Assembly: GCA_031411575.1 (NCBI GenBank)
Contig: JANOBJ010000010.1
Coordinates: 1 to 10,005 of the forward strand
DNA from: JANOBJ01 sp031411575
Lineage (GTDB): Bacteria; Pseudomonadota; Gammaproteobacteria; Burkholderiales; Burkholderiaceae_C
Direction: 5' to 3'
Length of the DNA: 10,005 nt
Positions 1-6,369 of the stretch are shown here, piece after piece. A program made the translations under genes and the position numbers. Positions within the stretch are counted from its first letter, which is position 1, and each line of letters starts with the position of its first letter. The notes beneath the pieces are model-generated. The model made no database searches and was not told the origin of the DNA. It saw only the letters and a list, made by a program, of their open reading frames with translations.

Positions 1-1
1 C

Positions 2-1750
2 CGCGGCATCGCCATCGGGCGTGCCGTGCTGGTCGGCTCCAGCCGTGTGGAGGTGGCGCATTACTTCATCAAGCCGGAGCAAATTCCGGCCGAGATCGAC
101 CGCGTGCGGGTGGGCCGCAACGCCGTGGTGGACGAGCTGCAGCGCCTGCAGCACGCTATGCCCAAGGATGCACCGCCCGAGCTGACGGCCCTGCTCGACG
201 TGCACCTGATGCTGCTGGAAGACGAAACCCTGACCACCGGTGTCAAGCACTGGATCACCGACCGCCTGTACAACGCCGAATGGGCGCTGACCACCCAGCT
301 GGAGATCATCGCCCGCCAGTTCGACGAGATGGAGGATGAATATTTGCGCGAGCGCAAGGCCGACCTGGAGCAGGTGGTCGAGCGCATCCTGCGCTACATG
401 AAGGGCGTGGTTTCGCCCATCGCCTTGCCCCCCCCGAAGTCGGCGGCGGAACGGCGCAAGAGCGGCGCGCACCAGATGTCGCCCGACGAAAGCCTGACCG
501 TGCCGCTGGTGCTGATCGCCCACGACCTGTCGCCCGCCGACATGCTGCAGTTCAAGCAAAGCGTGTTTGCCGGATTTGTGACCGACGTGGGTGGCAAAAC
601 CTCGCACACCGCCATCGTCGCGCGCAGCATGGACATTCCCGCCGTGGTGGGCGCGCGCAGTGCCAGCCAGTTGGTGCGCCAGGACGACTGGGTCATCATC
701 GACGGCGATGCCGGGGTGGTGCTGGTCGATCCCTCGCCCATCATCCTGGCCGAATACGGCTTCAAGCAGCGCCAGGGCGAGCTGGAGCGCGAGCGTTTGA
801 CCCGCCTGCGCCACACCCCGGCCATCACCCTGGACGGCCACAAGGTCGAGCTGCTGGCCAACATCGAAATGCCCGAAGACGCTGTCGGCGCGGTCAATGC
901 CGGGGCGGTGGGCGTGGGCCTGTTCCGCAGCGAATTTTTGTTCATGGGCCGCCAGGGGCGCCTGCCCGATGAGGAAGAGCAGTACCAGGCCTACAAGCGC
1001 GCGGTCGAGGGCATGCAGGGCCTGCCGGTGACGATCCGCACGGTCGATGTGGGCGCCGACAAGCCGCTCGATTCGCGCCACGACCGGCCGGTCAAGGAAG
1101 ACGCCCACCTGAACCCGGCGCTCGGCCTGCGCGCGATTCGCTGGAGCCTGGCCGACCCGGCCATGTTCCTGACCCAGCTGCGCGCCATCCTGCGCGCCGC
1201 CGCGCACGGCCAGGTGAATCTGTTGATCCCCATGCTGGCGCACGGCAGCGAGATTCGCCAGACGCTGTCGCTGGTGGACTTCGCACGTGCCGAACTTGAC
1301 AACCGCGGTGTGACCTACGGCCCGGTCAAGCTGGGCGCGATGATCGAGGTGCCGGCCGCCGCGCTGACCCTGAAGATCTTCCTCAAGTACTTTGATTTCC
1401 TGTCGGTCGGCACCAACGACCTGATCCAGTACACGCTGGCGATCGACCGGGCCGACGAATCGGTGGCCCACCTGTACGACCCGCTGCACCCGGCTGTGCT
1501 GCGCCTGTTGGCCGACACCATCGCCGAGTGCAATCGGCAGGGCAAGGGCGTGAGTGTCTGCGGCGAGATGGCGGGCGATATCAGCCTCACGCGGCTGTTG
1601 CTGGGTCTGGGCCTGCGCAGCTTTTCGATGCACCCCGCGCAAATCCTGGCGGTCAAGCAGGAGGTGCTGCGTGCCGACACCGCCAAGCTCGGGCCTTGGG
1701 CGCAGCGCGTGCTCGACGCCGATGAACCAGCCACCGCGATGGTGGCTTGA
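2..1750 (+). CDS. ptsI: PTS Enzyme I, phosphoenolpyruvate-protein phosphotransferase (5' partial)
   Basis: Cytoplasmic Enzyme I of the phosphotransferase system. It takes phosphate from phosphoenolpyruvate onto a histidine and passes it to HPr. The open frame runs in from the left edge: the residues before the GTG at 26 (RGIAIGRA) match the family's N-terminal strand, so the gene starts upstream and only about 10 codons are missing. The HPr-binding helical domain comes first. The phospho-histidine lies in GGKTSHTAIVARS (His codon 605-607). The PEP-binding barrel shows LFRSEFLFM (about 922-948), SVGTNDLIQYTLAIDRAD (about 1400-1455) and the active-site cysteine in VCGEMAGD (Cys codon 1559-1561), so all hallmark residues are intact. 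The segment before the His domain (about 410-500) is longer than in E. coli. ptsH would be expected upstream. In many betaproteobacteria the PTS is mainly regulatory, but which type exists here cannot be seen. Confidence 0.96.
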   Translation, partial: RGIAIGRAVLVGSSRVEVAHYFIKPEQIPAEIDRVRVGRNAVVDELQRLQHAMPKDAPPELTALLDVHLMLLEDETLTTGVKHWITDRLYNAEWALTTQLEIIARQFDEMEDEYLRERKADLEQVVERILRYMKGVVSPIALPPPKSAAERRKSGAHQMSPDESLTVPLVLIAHDLSPADMLQFKQSVFAGFVTDVGGKTSHTAIVARSMDIPAVVGARSASQLVRQDDWVIIDGDAGVVLVDPSPIILAEYGFKQRQGELERERLTRLRHTPAITLDGHKVELLANIEMPEDAVGAVNAGAVGVGLFRSEFLFMGRQGRLPDEEEQYQAYKRAVEGMQGLPVTIRTVDVGADKPLDSRHDRPVKEDAHLNPALGLRAIRWSLADPAMFLTQLRAILRAAAHGQVNLLIPMLAHGSEIRQTLSLVDFARAELDNRGVTYGPVKLGAMIEVPAAALTLKIFLKYFDFLSVGTNDLIQYTLAIDRADESVAHLYDPLHPAVLRLLADTIAECNRQGKGVSVCGEMAGDISLTRLLLGLGLRSFSMHPAQILAVKQEVLRADTAKLGPWAQRVLDADEPATAMVA

Positions 1751-1771
1751 CACATTTTCCCGGCGGCATGA

Positions 1772-1801
1772 ATGCTATATAATTAATAGCAAACAATGAC
1801 C
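1772..1801 (+). repeat. 30-bp palindromic dispersed repeat, copy A
   Basis: The core GCTATATAATTAATAGC (1774-1790) is a 5-bp inverted repeat (GCTAT/ATAGC) around a 7-nt AT-rich centre. The tail AAACAATGACC (1791-1801) follows. Copies B (7004-7033, minus) and C (9011-9040, plus) share the same 17-nt core length and the tail. By eye, A matches B at 24 of 30 positions and C at 23 of 30. This copy lies in the spacer between ptsI and the GST-like gene and stands out as AT-rich in a GC-rich genome. It is not an insertion sequence, since it encodes nothing. Dispersed AT-rich GCTAT/ATAGC palindromes are, from memory, common in Comamonadaceae intergenic DNA. Confidence 0.7.
1773..1783 (+). promoter_or_regulatory. 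Putative extended -10 / TATAAT promoter inside repeat A
   Basis: TGC followed by TATATA (1776-1781) fits an extended -10, and a perfect TATAAT sits two bases on at 1778-1783. A TTGACA at 1747-1752 overlaps the ptsI stop codon but lies 25 bp from the TATAAT, too far for an ordinary sigma-70 pair. A promoter here would rely on the extended -10 or a weak -35. It would drive the GST-like gene, which starts about 120 bp downstream. The same bases are part of the palindromic repeat, so the match may be incidental to the AT-rich repeat. Confidence 0.35.
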
Positions 1802-1877
1802 GTCTGATGAGGACGATGGGCACTTTCGACTCAAAAAATGCGTTTGAAGCCCGTGACCGCTGGCCCCGGCCTTGACC

Positions 1878-1906
1878 ATTCCCCGAACGATTCCCCGACC
1901 GATTCC
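1878..1906 (+). repeat. 12-bp tandem repeat abutting the GST start codon
   Basis: Units attccccgaacg (1878-1889) and attccccgaccg (1890-1901) differ at one base. A partial third unit attcc (1902-1906) directly precedes the ATG at 1907. No Shine-Dalgarno sequence is visible in front of that ATG because the repeat occupies the place. If translation started further upstream at the in-frame ATG at 1838, the repeat would encode a short repetitive stretch around SPNDSPTDS. It may be a slippage-prone site. Confidence 0.6.
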
Positions 1907-2587
1907 ATGAGCACGCTCCCATCCCGATTCACCCTGTACTCCGGCCCGCTCAGCATGTTTGGCGCCAAGGCGCAGATCGCCGCGCTGGAGAAGGGACTGG
2001 ATTTTGACCTTGTCATGGTGCCGTTTGATTTCAATCGGCTGTACGACCCCAAGCACCCCGAGGTGCTGCGCATCAACCCGAAGCAGCAGGTGCCGGTGCT
2101 GGTGCATGGCGAGCTGGAAATCTTTGATTCCACGCAGATCTTCGAGTACCTGGAAGACCTGCAACCCAGCCCTGCGCTGTGGCCCCGTGAGCCGCAGGCG
2201 CGGGCCCATGCCCGGCTGCTCGAACACCGGTCTGACGAGGTGTATTTTCCGCACGTCGTGCGGCTGATGGGTCTGCAGGACCAGCTCCAGGGCGATGCCG
2301 CACAGGCCGCGATTGCCGCTGCCAGCGGCTATTACCTCGACATGGAAGCGCAGTTGCAGGGCCGTGACTACCTGGCTGGCCCCTACACCTTTGCCGACAT
2401 TGCGTTCTATATGGCCGCGCTGTTTGGCGAGCGCCAGGGTGCGCCGCTCATGCCGGCCACGCCGCGCCTCCTGGCCTGGCGCGAGCGCATGGGCCAGCGT
2501 CCCGCCGTGCGCACGGTGGCCGGCGCCATGGGCGCCTGGCTGGCGTCCATCGGTCGGCCGGTGCCGGCGTTCCTGCAGGGGTTGTAA
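1907..2587 (+). CDS. Glutathione S-transferase family protein
   Basis: The 226-aa product has the two-domain GST fold. An N-terminal thioredoxin-like domain (about residues 7-85) opens with RFTLYSGPLSMFGAKAQIA. It carries the cis-proline loop QVPVLVHG and the glutathione-binding stretch FDSTQIFEYLED. A helical C-terminal domain follows, with YLAGPYTFADIAFYMA, the usual buried Asp helix. Family members conjugate or reduce small electrophiles with glutathione in the cytoplasm, or act as stringent-type SspA relatives. The substrate cannot be told from sequence. An in-frame ATG at 1838 would add 23 residues of low-complexity sequence; the start at 1907 was chosen because the fold begins right after it, though no clear ribosome binding site is present. 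The gene lies 156 bp behind ptsI with repeat A and a possible promoter between, and faces the exporter gene across a hairpin. Confidence 0.9.
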   Translation: MSTLPSRFTLYSGPLSMFGAKAQIAALEKGLDFDLVMVPFDFNRLYDPKHPEVLRINPKQQVPVLVHGELEIFDSTQIFEYLEDLQPSPALWPREPQARAHARLLEHRSDEVYFPHVVRLMGLQDQLQGDAAQAAIAAASGYYLDMEAQLQGRDYLAGPYTFADIAFYMAALFGERQGAPLMPATPRLLAWRERMGQRPAVRTVAGAMGAWLASIGRPVPAFLQGL

Positions 2588-2600
2588 GCCCGGGCCAGAG

Positions 2601-2632
2601 CGGTAGCGATAGCAATATCGCTGTCGCTACCG
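2601..2632. terminator. Hairpin between convergent genes, likely bidirectional terminator
   Basis: Arms cggtagcgatagc (2601-2613) and gctgtcgctaccg (2620-2632) pair over 13 bp with one G-U and a 6-nt loop. It starts 13 bp after the GST stop and ends at the base before the exporter's stop codon (2633-2635, minus). No T-run follows in either direction, so it is not a textbook intrinsic terminator. Its position between convergent ends makes a shared terminator or 3'-end stabiliser the best guess. A second pairing, GCGATA-GCAA-TATCGC (2606-2621), makes a smaller hairpin with a GNRA-type tetraloop and competes with the long one. Confidence 0.6.
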
Positions 2633-3493
2633 CTACCGCGCCCGCGTGCCCAGCACCGCCGCGCCGATGATCATGGCCGCCGCCAGTGCCACCGCGCTGC
2701 TGGGGCGCTCGCCGCGCACCGCCAGCAGCATCAAGGTGGACAGCAGCGGCGTCAGGAACGACAGCAGCCCCAGGTGCCGCGCATCGCCGCGCTTGAGCGC
2801 CGCGTCCCACAGGAAAAACGCCGCGCCCAGCGGCCCCAGCCCCATCACGGCAATCAGCGCCAGGTCGCGGGCTGACAGCGACACCGACGGCTCCAACAGC
2901 GCGTGGCAGGCCAGCGACAGCACGCCCGACACCAGCCCGAACAGCCCGATGGCGGCGGTTGGAAACGGTTTCACGCGTTTCGTCATCAGCGAATAGCTGG
3001 CCCAGATAAAGGCTGAACCGAGCGCCGGGAGATAGCCCCAGGCCCAGCCGCCCGCCGCCGCCGCTGTGCCGCCTGAGCTGCCGGCGCCGCTGCCGCCCAG
3101 AATGGCGATGCCCGCGCCCGCAAACCCCACCAGCGCAGCCAGCACGTGCACCGCGCGAAGGCGCACCCCGGGCAAAAACAGCGGCGCCATCACCACAATG
3201 CCCAGCGGCCACAGGTAGTTGACCAGATTGGCCTGTACCGGCGGCGCGTGGCGCAGCGCAATGAACAGCAGAAAATGAAACCCGAACAGCCCATAGACGC
3301 CCAGCGCGAGCGTGCCCGGCGGCACCCGCCACTGCCGCCAGTCAAAGCGCGACAGCGGCAGCGCGATCACGCTGCCCGCCAGCAGCGCGATGCCGGTCAG
3401 CAAAAACGGCGGCACATGGGCGAGCGATACGCCGAGGGCGGCGAGTGTGGCCCACAGGAGAATGGCACCGAGGGCGTAGAGATTGGCCTGCAT
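2633..3493 (-). CDS. DMT-superfamily (EamA) transporter, YddG-like putative exporter
   Basis: The 286-aa inner-membrane protein has about ten hydrophobic segments in two EamA repeats (about residues 5-132 and 152-283), the usual size for drug/metabolite transporters. The motif NYLWP (92-96), the preceding LRHAPPVQANL and the second-repeat GLGPLGAAFFLWDAALKRGD resemble the YddG branch, whose known members export aromatic amino acids. Export of an amino acid or related metabolite is inferred, not shown. A Gly/Ala/Ser-rich low-complexity linker (about 133-149) joins the repeats and is longer than usual. The ATG at 3493 was chosen over an upstream in-frame TTG at 3577 because the first membrane helix starts there. 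The AraC-family gene lies 100 bp upstream on the same strand and is the obvious candidate regulator. The stop codon directly adjoins the shared terminator hairpin. Confidence 0.88.
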   Translation of the reverse strand: MQANLYALGAILLWATLAALGVSLAHVPPFLLTGIALLAGSVIALPLSRFDWRQWRVPPGTLALGVYGLFGFHFLLFIALRHAPPVQANLVNYLWPLGIVVMAPLFLPGVRLRAVHVLAALVGFAGAGIAILGGSGAGSSGGTAAAAGGWAWGYLPALGSAFIWASYSLMTKRVKPFPTAAIGLFGLVSGVLSLACHALLEPSVSLSARDLALIAVMGLGPLGAAFFLWDAALKRGDARHLGLLSFLTPLLSTLMLLAVRGERPSSAVALAAAMIIGAAVLGTRAR

Positions 3494-3503
3494 GGGGCGC
3501 GAG

Positions 3504-3509
3504 CTTATA
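3504..3509 (-). promoter_or_regulatory. Possible -10 box close to the exporter start
   Basis: On the minus strand TATAAG ends 10 bases before the ATG at 3493. If used as a -10, transcription would begin only a few bases before the start codon, giving a nearly leaderless mRNA. That would agree with the absence of a Shine-Dalgarno sequence. No convincing -35 is present at 16-18 bp, so an activator (for instance the neighbouring AraC-type protein) would be needed, or the match is chance. Confidence 0.2.
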
Positions 3510-3593
3510 GGAGCGGGTCGTCGCGCAATGACGGTCAGTCGTCGTTCAGCGATGGTGCGCGGCGCAACGGGCGCCAATGGGCGGCCGACGTGC

Positions 3594-4286
3594 TTAGTGC
3601 CGCGGCCCCTGCCGTCGCAAGGCAGCCGTCAGCGCCGACGGCGAGCGGTAACCGGTTTGGCTGGCAATCTCGGCAACGCCCCAACCATCGGCACGCAGCA
3701 AGCGCGCCTGCCACAGGCGCTGGTCGCGCAACCATTGCATCGCGGCCATCCCGTGCTCGGCGCGGCAGCGGGCAGCAAACTGGCTGGGGCTTAAACAAGC
3801 CCGTTCGGCCAGGTCGGCCACGATCAGTGGCAGGTGAAGGTGAGCCTGGGTCCAAGCGGCCAGACCCGCCCAGTCGATCCGGCGCCGGGAGCGCGCCATG
3901 AGGGGCGCCCGCTCGCCGCGCCAGGCGTCCAGCAACAACCGCGGCCCGACAACGCGCGCCAGATCAGAAGATGCCTGCAACGCGGCGGCCAGATAGTGCG
4001 CCAGCGCAGCAGCCTGAGCCCGGTTCGCGGCATCAGGTCCGCAATCTGCCCAGCGTGGGTCGCGAGTATCCAGTACCAGACAGCGGCTGCCGTTGATCGC
4101 CTCAAAATCGTGCCGTTCGCCGGGTGGCACGACCCAGCTGTCGCCTGCGCCGATACGGTGGCCTCGCCCCTGCACATCCAGTTCCAGCGCGCCATCCAGA
4201 CCTGTCAGCACCTGAAAGTGGGGGTGCGCATGGCTGCCCGGCGATGCGCCATAGGCGCGCAACGAGAGGGTTGCCGCCGAGTCCAT
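3594..4286 (-). CDS. AraC-family transcriptional regulator with cupin sensor domain
   Basis: The 230-aa protein has an N-terminal cupin-like domain (about residues 15-75). It includes HAHPHFQVLTGLDG, GAGDSWVVPPGERHDF and other histidines typical of AraC-type ligand pockets. A C-terminal AraC DNA-binding region (about 145-227) carries two helix-turn-helix units: LIVADLAERACLSPSQFAARCRAEHG and VAEIASQTGYRSPSALTAALRRQ. The protein ends very soon after the second HTH and lacks the usual G-x-x-P-x-x-Y-R tail, so it is slightly shorter than typical members. The ATG at 4286 is 5 bp after the lipA stop, which suggests read-through from the lip genes. No Shine-Dalgarno is evident. The DMT exporter follows 100 bp downstream on the same strand; control of that exporter is inferred from the pairing. 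The inducer is unknown. Confidence 0.88.
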   Translation of the reverse strand: MDSAATLSLRAYGASPGSHAHPHFQVLTGLDGALELDVQGRGHRIGAGDSWVVPPGERHDFEAINGSRCLVLDTRDPRWADCGPDAANRAQAAALAHYLAAALQASSDLARVVGPRLLLDAWRGERAPLMARSRRRIDWAGLAAWTQAHLHLPLIVADLAERACLSPSQFAARCRAEHGMAAMQWLRDQRLWQARLLRADGWGVAEIASQTGYRSPSALTAALRRQGPRH

Positions 4287-4291
4287 GGGTT

Positions 4292-5293
4292 TCAGGCAGC
4301 CGGCGCGCCCATGGACGCCAGTACGTCGTGGGCCTGCTCGTCCGCGTGGTAGCTGCTGCGCACCATCGCGCCGACGGCGGCGTGGGTGAAGCCCATCTTG
4401 TAAGCCTCGGCCTCGAACATCTTGAAGGTGTCTGGGTGCACGTAGCGGCGCACCGGCAGGTGGCTGAGCGTGGGCGCGAGGTACTGGCCGATGGTCAGCA
4501 TGTCGATGTCGTGGGCGCGCATGTCGCGCATGGTCTGCAGGATCTCGTCGTCGGTCTCGCCCAGGCCGACCATCAGGCCGCTCTTGGTGGGCACGTTCGG
4601 ATGCAGCGCCTTGAATTTTTTCAGCAGGTTCAGGCTGAACGCGTAGTCAGAGCCGGGGCGCGCCTCCTTGTACAGGCGCGGGATGGTTTCCAGGTTGTGG
4701 TTCATCACGTCGGGCGGTGCGGCTTTCAGGATCTCCAGCGCGCGGTCGTCGCGGCCGCGGAAATCGGGCACCAGCACCTCGATTTGCGTGCCTGGCGACA
4801 GTTCACGCGTCTTGCGGATGCACTCGACAAAATGGCCAGCGCCGCCGTCGCGCAGGTCGTCACGGTCCACGCTGGTGATCACCACATACTTCAGCTTGAG
4901 CTTGGCAATGGTGCGCGCCATGTTTTCCGGCTCTTGCGCGTCCAGCGGGTCGGGCCGGCCGTGGCCCACGTCGCAAAACGGGCAGCGGCGGGTGCACTTG
5001 TCACCCATGATCATGAAGGTGGCGGTGCCCTTGCCAAAGCATTCGCCGATGTTGGGGCACGACGCCTCTTCGCAGACGGTGTGCAGGTTGCTCTCGCGCA
5101 GGATCTGCTTGATCTCGTAGAAGCGCGTGGTCGGCGAGCCGGCCTTGACGCGAATCCACGATGGCTTTTTCAGCACCTCGGCCTGCTCCACCTTGACGGG
5201 GATGCGCGACAGCTTGGCCGCGGCCTTCTGCTTGGCCAGCGGGTTGTAGGTGGCTTGCGACTGCGCTTCGCGCACGACTTCGTTACTGCTCAT
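4292..5293 (-). CDS. lipA: Lipoyl synthase, radical SAM enzyme
   Basis: LipA inserts two sulfur atoms into octanoyl groups bound to the E2 and H proteins of 2-oxoacid dehydrogenases and glycine cleavage, the last step of lipoate synthesis. The protein is 333 aa. The auxiliary cluster motif is C74-x4-C79-x5-C85 ([12 protein letters not shown]). The radical SAM motif is C100-x3-C104-x2-C107 (CTRRCPFC). The C-terminal RSSYHA (312-317) contains the serine that ligates the auxiliary cluster, so all cluster ligands are present. The ATG at 5293 ([11 protein letters not shown]) matches family starts; an in-frame TTG at 5320 would overlap lipB and is less likely. The gene begins 4 bp after the lipB stop, so the two are surely co-transcribed. 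The AraC-type gene follows 5 bp downstream. Confidence 0.97.
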   Translation of the reverse strand: MSSNEVVREAQSQATYNPLAKQKAAAKLSRIPVKVEQAEVLKKPSWIRVKAGSPTTRFYEIKQILRESNLHTVCEEASCPNIGECFGKGTATFMIMGDKCTRRCPFCDVGHGRPDPLDAQEPENMARTIAKLKLKYVVITSVDRDDLRDGGAGHFVECIRKTRELSPGTQIEVLVPDFRGRDDRALEILKAAPPDVMNHNLETIPRLYKEARPGSDYAFSLNLLKKFKALHPNVPTKSGLMVGLGETDDEILQTMRDMRAHDIDMLTIGQYLAPTLSHLPVRRYVHPDTFKMFEAEAYKMGFTHAAVGAMVRSSYHADEQAHDVLASMGAPAA

Positions 5294-5297
5294 CAGA

Positions 5298-6011
5298 TCA
5301 CGGCGCGAGGGTGGTGCCAAGCTGGTTGCCCAGCACCGTCGCGGCTTCGTCCCAAGTGGTGTGAACCCCGATTGTAGAAAGATCCACGGTTTTCAGCCCC
5401 GCGTAGCCGCAGGGGTTGATGCGCGAAAAGGGTTCGAGGTCCATCGCCACATTGAGCGCTACCCCGTGCGTGGTGCAGTGCCGGCTCACCTTGATCCCCA
5501 GCGCCGCGATCTTGGCCACGCCTGGATTTTCATGATCGGGGTCTGACCTCAATTGTTTCAGATAATTGGGGTCAGATTCCAATTGTTGCAATGTGAAATC
5601 TGGCGGCAGGCGCGCGTGGCTGCCGGGGTCGCTCAGGCGCACATAGATGCCCGGCGCGCCGCGCACGCGGTGCCCCGTCACGCCGAAATGATGGAGCGTG
5701 CGGATCACCGCTTCCTCGATGCGGAACACGTATTCCTTGACGTAGTAGCCCGCACGCTTCAGGTCGATCAGCGGGTACGCGACCACCTGCCCCGGCCCGT
5801 GGTAAGTCACCTGGCCGCCACGGTTGGTCTGGATGACGGGAATGCTCCCCGCGTCCAGAATATGACTCGAATCGCCCGCCAGTCCTTGTGTATAGACGCT
5901 TGGATGCTCACAAATCCATAGCTCATCGGGGGTGCTTTCGGTGCGCGCTGCGGTGAAATCCTGCATCGCCTGCGAGGTGGGCAGGTATTCCACCCGCCCG
6001 AGCACCTTCAT
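5298..6011 (-). CDS. lipB: Octanoyltransferase, lipoate biosynthesis protein B
   Basis: LipB moves octanoate from acyl carrier protein to lipoyl domains, the step before LipA. The 237-aa protein carries the family signature [12 protein letters not shown] (64-75), catalytic Lys167 in AKIAALGIK and catalytic Cys179 in [12 protein letters not shown], followed by RINPCGYAG. It is about 20-40 residues longer than enzymes such as E. coli LipB. The extra length lies between GIYVRLSDP and Lys167. It includes a duplicated decapeptide, [10 protein letters not shown] (143-152) and [10 protein letters not shown] (153-162), encoded by the tandem 30-bp repeat at 5538-5597. The ATG at 6011 is preceded by a usable GAGG (…TGAGGTGCCG-ATG). 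A longer frame back to 6212 overlaps the DUF493 gene and has no family likeness. It sits 55 bp behind the DUF493 gene and 4 bp before lipA. Confidence 0.96.
   Translation of the reverse strand: MKVLGRVEYLPTSQAMQDFTAARTESTPDELWICEHPSVYTQGLAGDSSHILDAGSIPVIQTNRGGQVTYHGPGQVVAYPLIDLKRAGYYVKEYVFRIEEAVIRTLHHFGVTGHRVRGAPGIYVRLSDPGSHARLPPDFTLQQLESDPNYLKQLRSDPDHENPGVAKIAALGIKVSRHCTTHGVALNVAMDLEPFSRINPCGYAGLKTVDLSTIGVHTTWDEAATVLGNQLGTTLAP
5538..5597 (+). repeat. Two tandem 30-bp GGGGTC-type palindromic repeat units inside lipB
   Basis: Unit 1 starts with GGGGTCTGACCTCAATTGTT (5538-5557) and unit 2 with GGGGTCAGATTCCAATTGTT (5568-5587), spaced exactly 30 bp. They share 16 of these 20 bases, while the last parts of the units diverge. 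Unit 2 is the core of an imperfect palindrome at 5564-5584 with AATTGG/CCAATT ends. Unit 1 has a GGGGTC-T-GACCTC inverted repeat. From memory, palindromes of the form TTGGGGTCAGACCCCAA are widespread short repeats in proteobacteria, often near REP-associated tyrosine transposases; no such transposase is in this window. The period of ten codons keeps lipB in frame. Confidence 0.7.
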
Positions 6012-6066
6012 CGGCACCTCAGGCAACCCATGATTCCAGTGCCACCGCAGGCGCTTCGGGGGTGGG

Positions 6067-6369
6067 TCATAGCACCACCCGAACCATCGGATGGCTCGAC
6101 AGCGTGCGGTAGAGCTCGTCGAGCTGCTCGCGGCTGGTGGCGGTGATGGTGATGGTGACGCCGAGGTATTTGCCGGCGCTGCTGTCGCGCAACTCGACCG
6201 TTCTGGCGTCAAAGGCCGGGTCGAATTGCCGCGCGATGTGGGTGATGGCGGTGACGAAGCCGTCGGCGTTCAGGCCCATGACCTTGATGGGAAACTGCGA
6301 CGGGTACTCGATCAGCGAATCCTTGCGGGCGTCCGTGCCGGGCACGGGCGGCGTGGCCGAGGCGCTCAT
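6067..6369 (-). CDS. ybeD: DUF493 family protein (YbeD-like)
   Basis: The 100-aa soluble protein resembles E. coli YbeD (87 aa): [19 protein letters not shown], then [23 protein letters not shown] and the C-terminal MVRVVL, a small ACT-like alpha/beta fold. About 15 extra N-terminal residues are unstructured-looking. It is often labelled a lipoate regulatory protein because it neighbours lipB, but a direct role is not established. Its ATG overlaps the transaminase stop codon (ATGA at 6369-6366), which points to translational coupling. lipB follows 55 bp downstream. Identification is firm; function is unknown. Confidence 0.92.
   Translation of the reverse strand: MSASATPPVPGTDARKDSLIEYPSQFPIKVMGLNADGFVTAITHIARQFDPAFDARTVELRDSSAGKYLGVTITITATSREQLDELYRTLSSHPMVRVVL

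Noticed and set aside
26..28. GTG at 26 as the real ptsI start
   Set aside because: The codons before it (from base 2) encode RGIAIGRA, the conserved beginning of Enzyme I, so the true start is outside the window.
1747..1783. TTGACA and TATAAT as a consensus sigma-70 promoter
   Set aside because: The two hexamers are 25 bp apart, well outside the usual 16-18 bp; only the -10 part is kept, with low confidence.
1804..1832. CTGATGAG after repeat A, resembling the conserved core of a hammerhead ribozyme
   Set aside because: No GAAA partner with a stem II between is found downstream on this strand, and no matching stems I and III could be drawn.
3049..3099. GCC/GCTGCC-rich run in the exporter gene as a structured repeat
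   Set aside because: It is an imperfect GC-rich stretch encoding a Gly/Ala/Ser linker; no regular repeat unit could be defined.
3146..3901. A 251-codon plus-strand frame spanning the exporter and AraC genes
   Set aside because: It crosses two real genes in antisense and has the Arg/Gln/Pro-rich composition of a GC shadow frame.
4124..5377. A 417-codon open frame on the plus strand across lipA and the AraC gene
   Set aside because: It is antisense to two well-supported genes, its translation is rich in Arg/His/Gly/Ala without domain motifs, and such shadow frames are expected in GC-rich DNA.
5298..6212. A longer lipB of 304 codons beginning at 6212
   Set aside because: The extra 67 residues overlap the DUF493 gene out of frame and are Ser/Pro/Ala-rich. 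The ATG at 6011 has a GAGG upstream and matches family N-termini.
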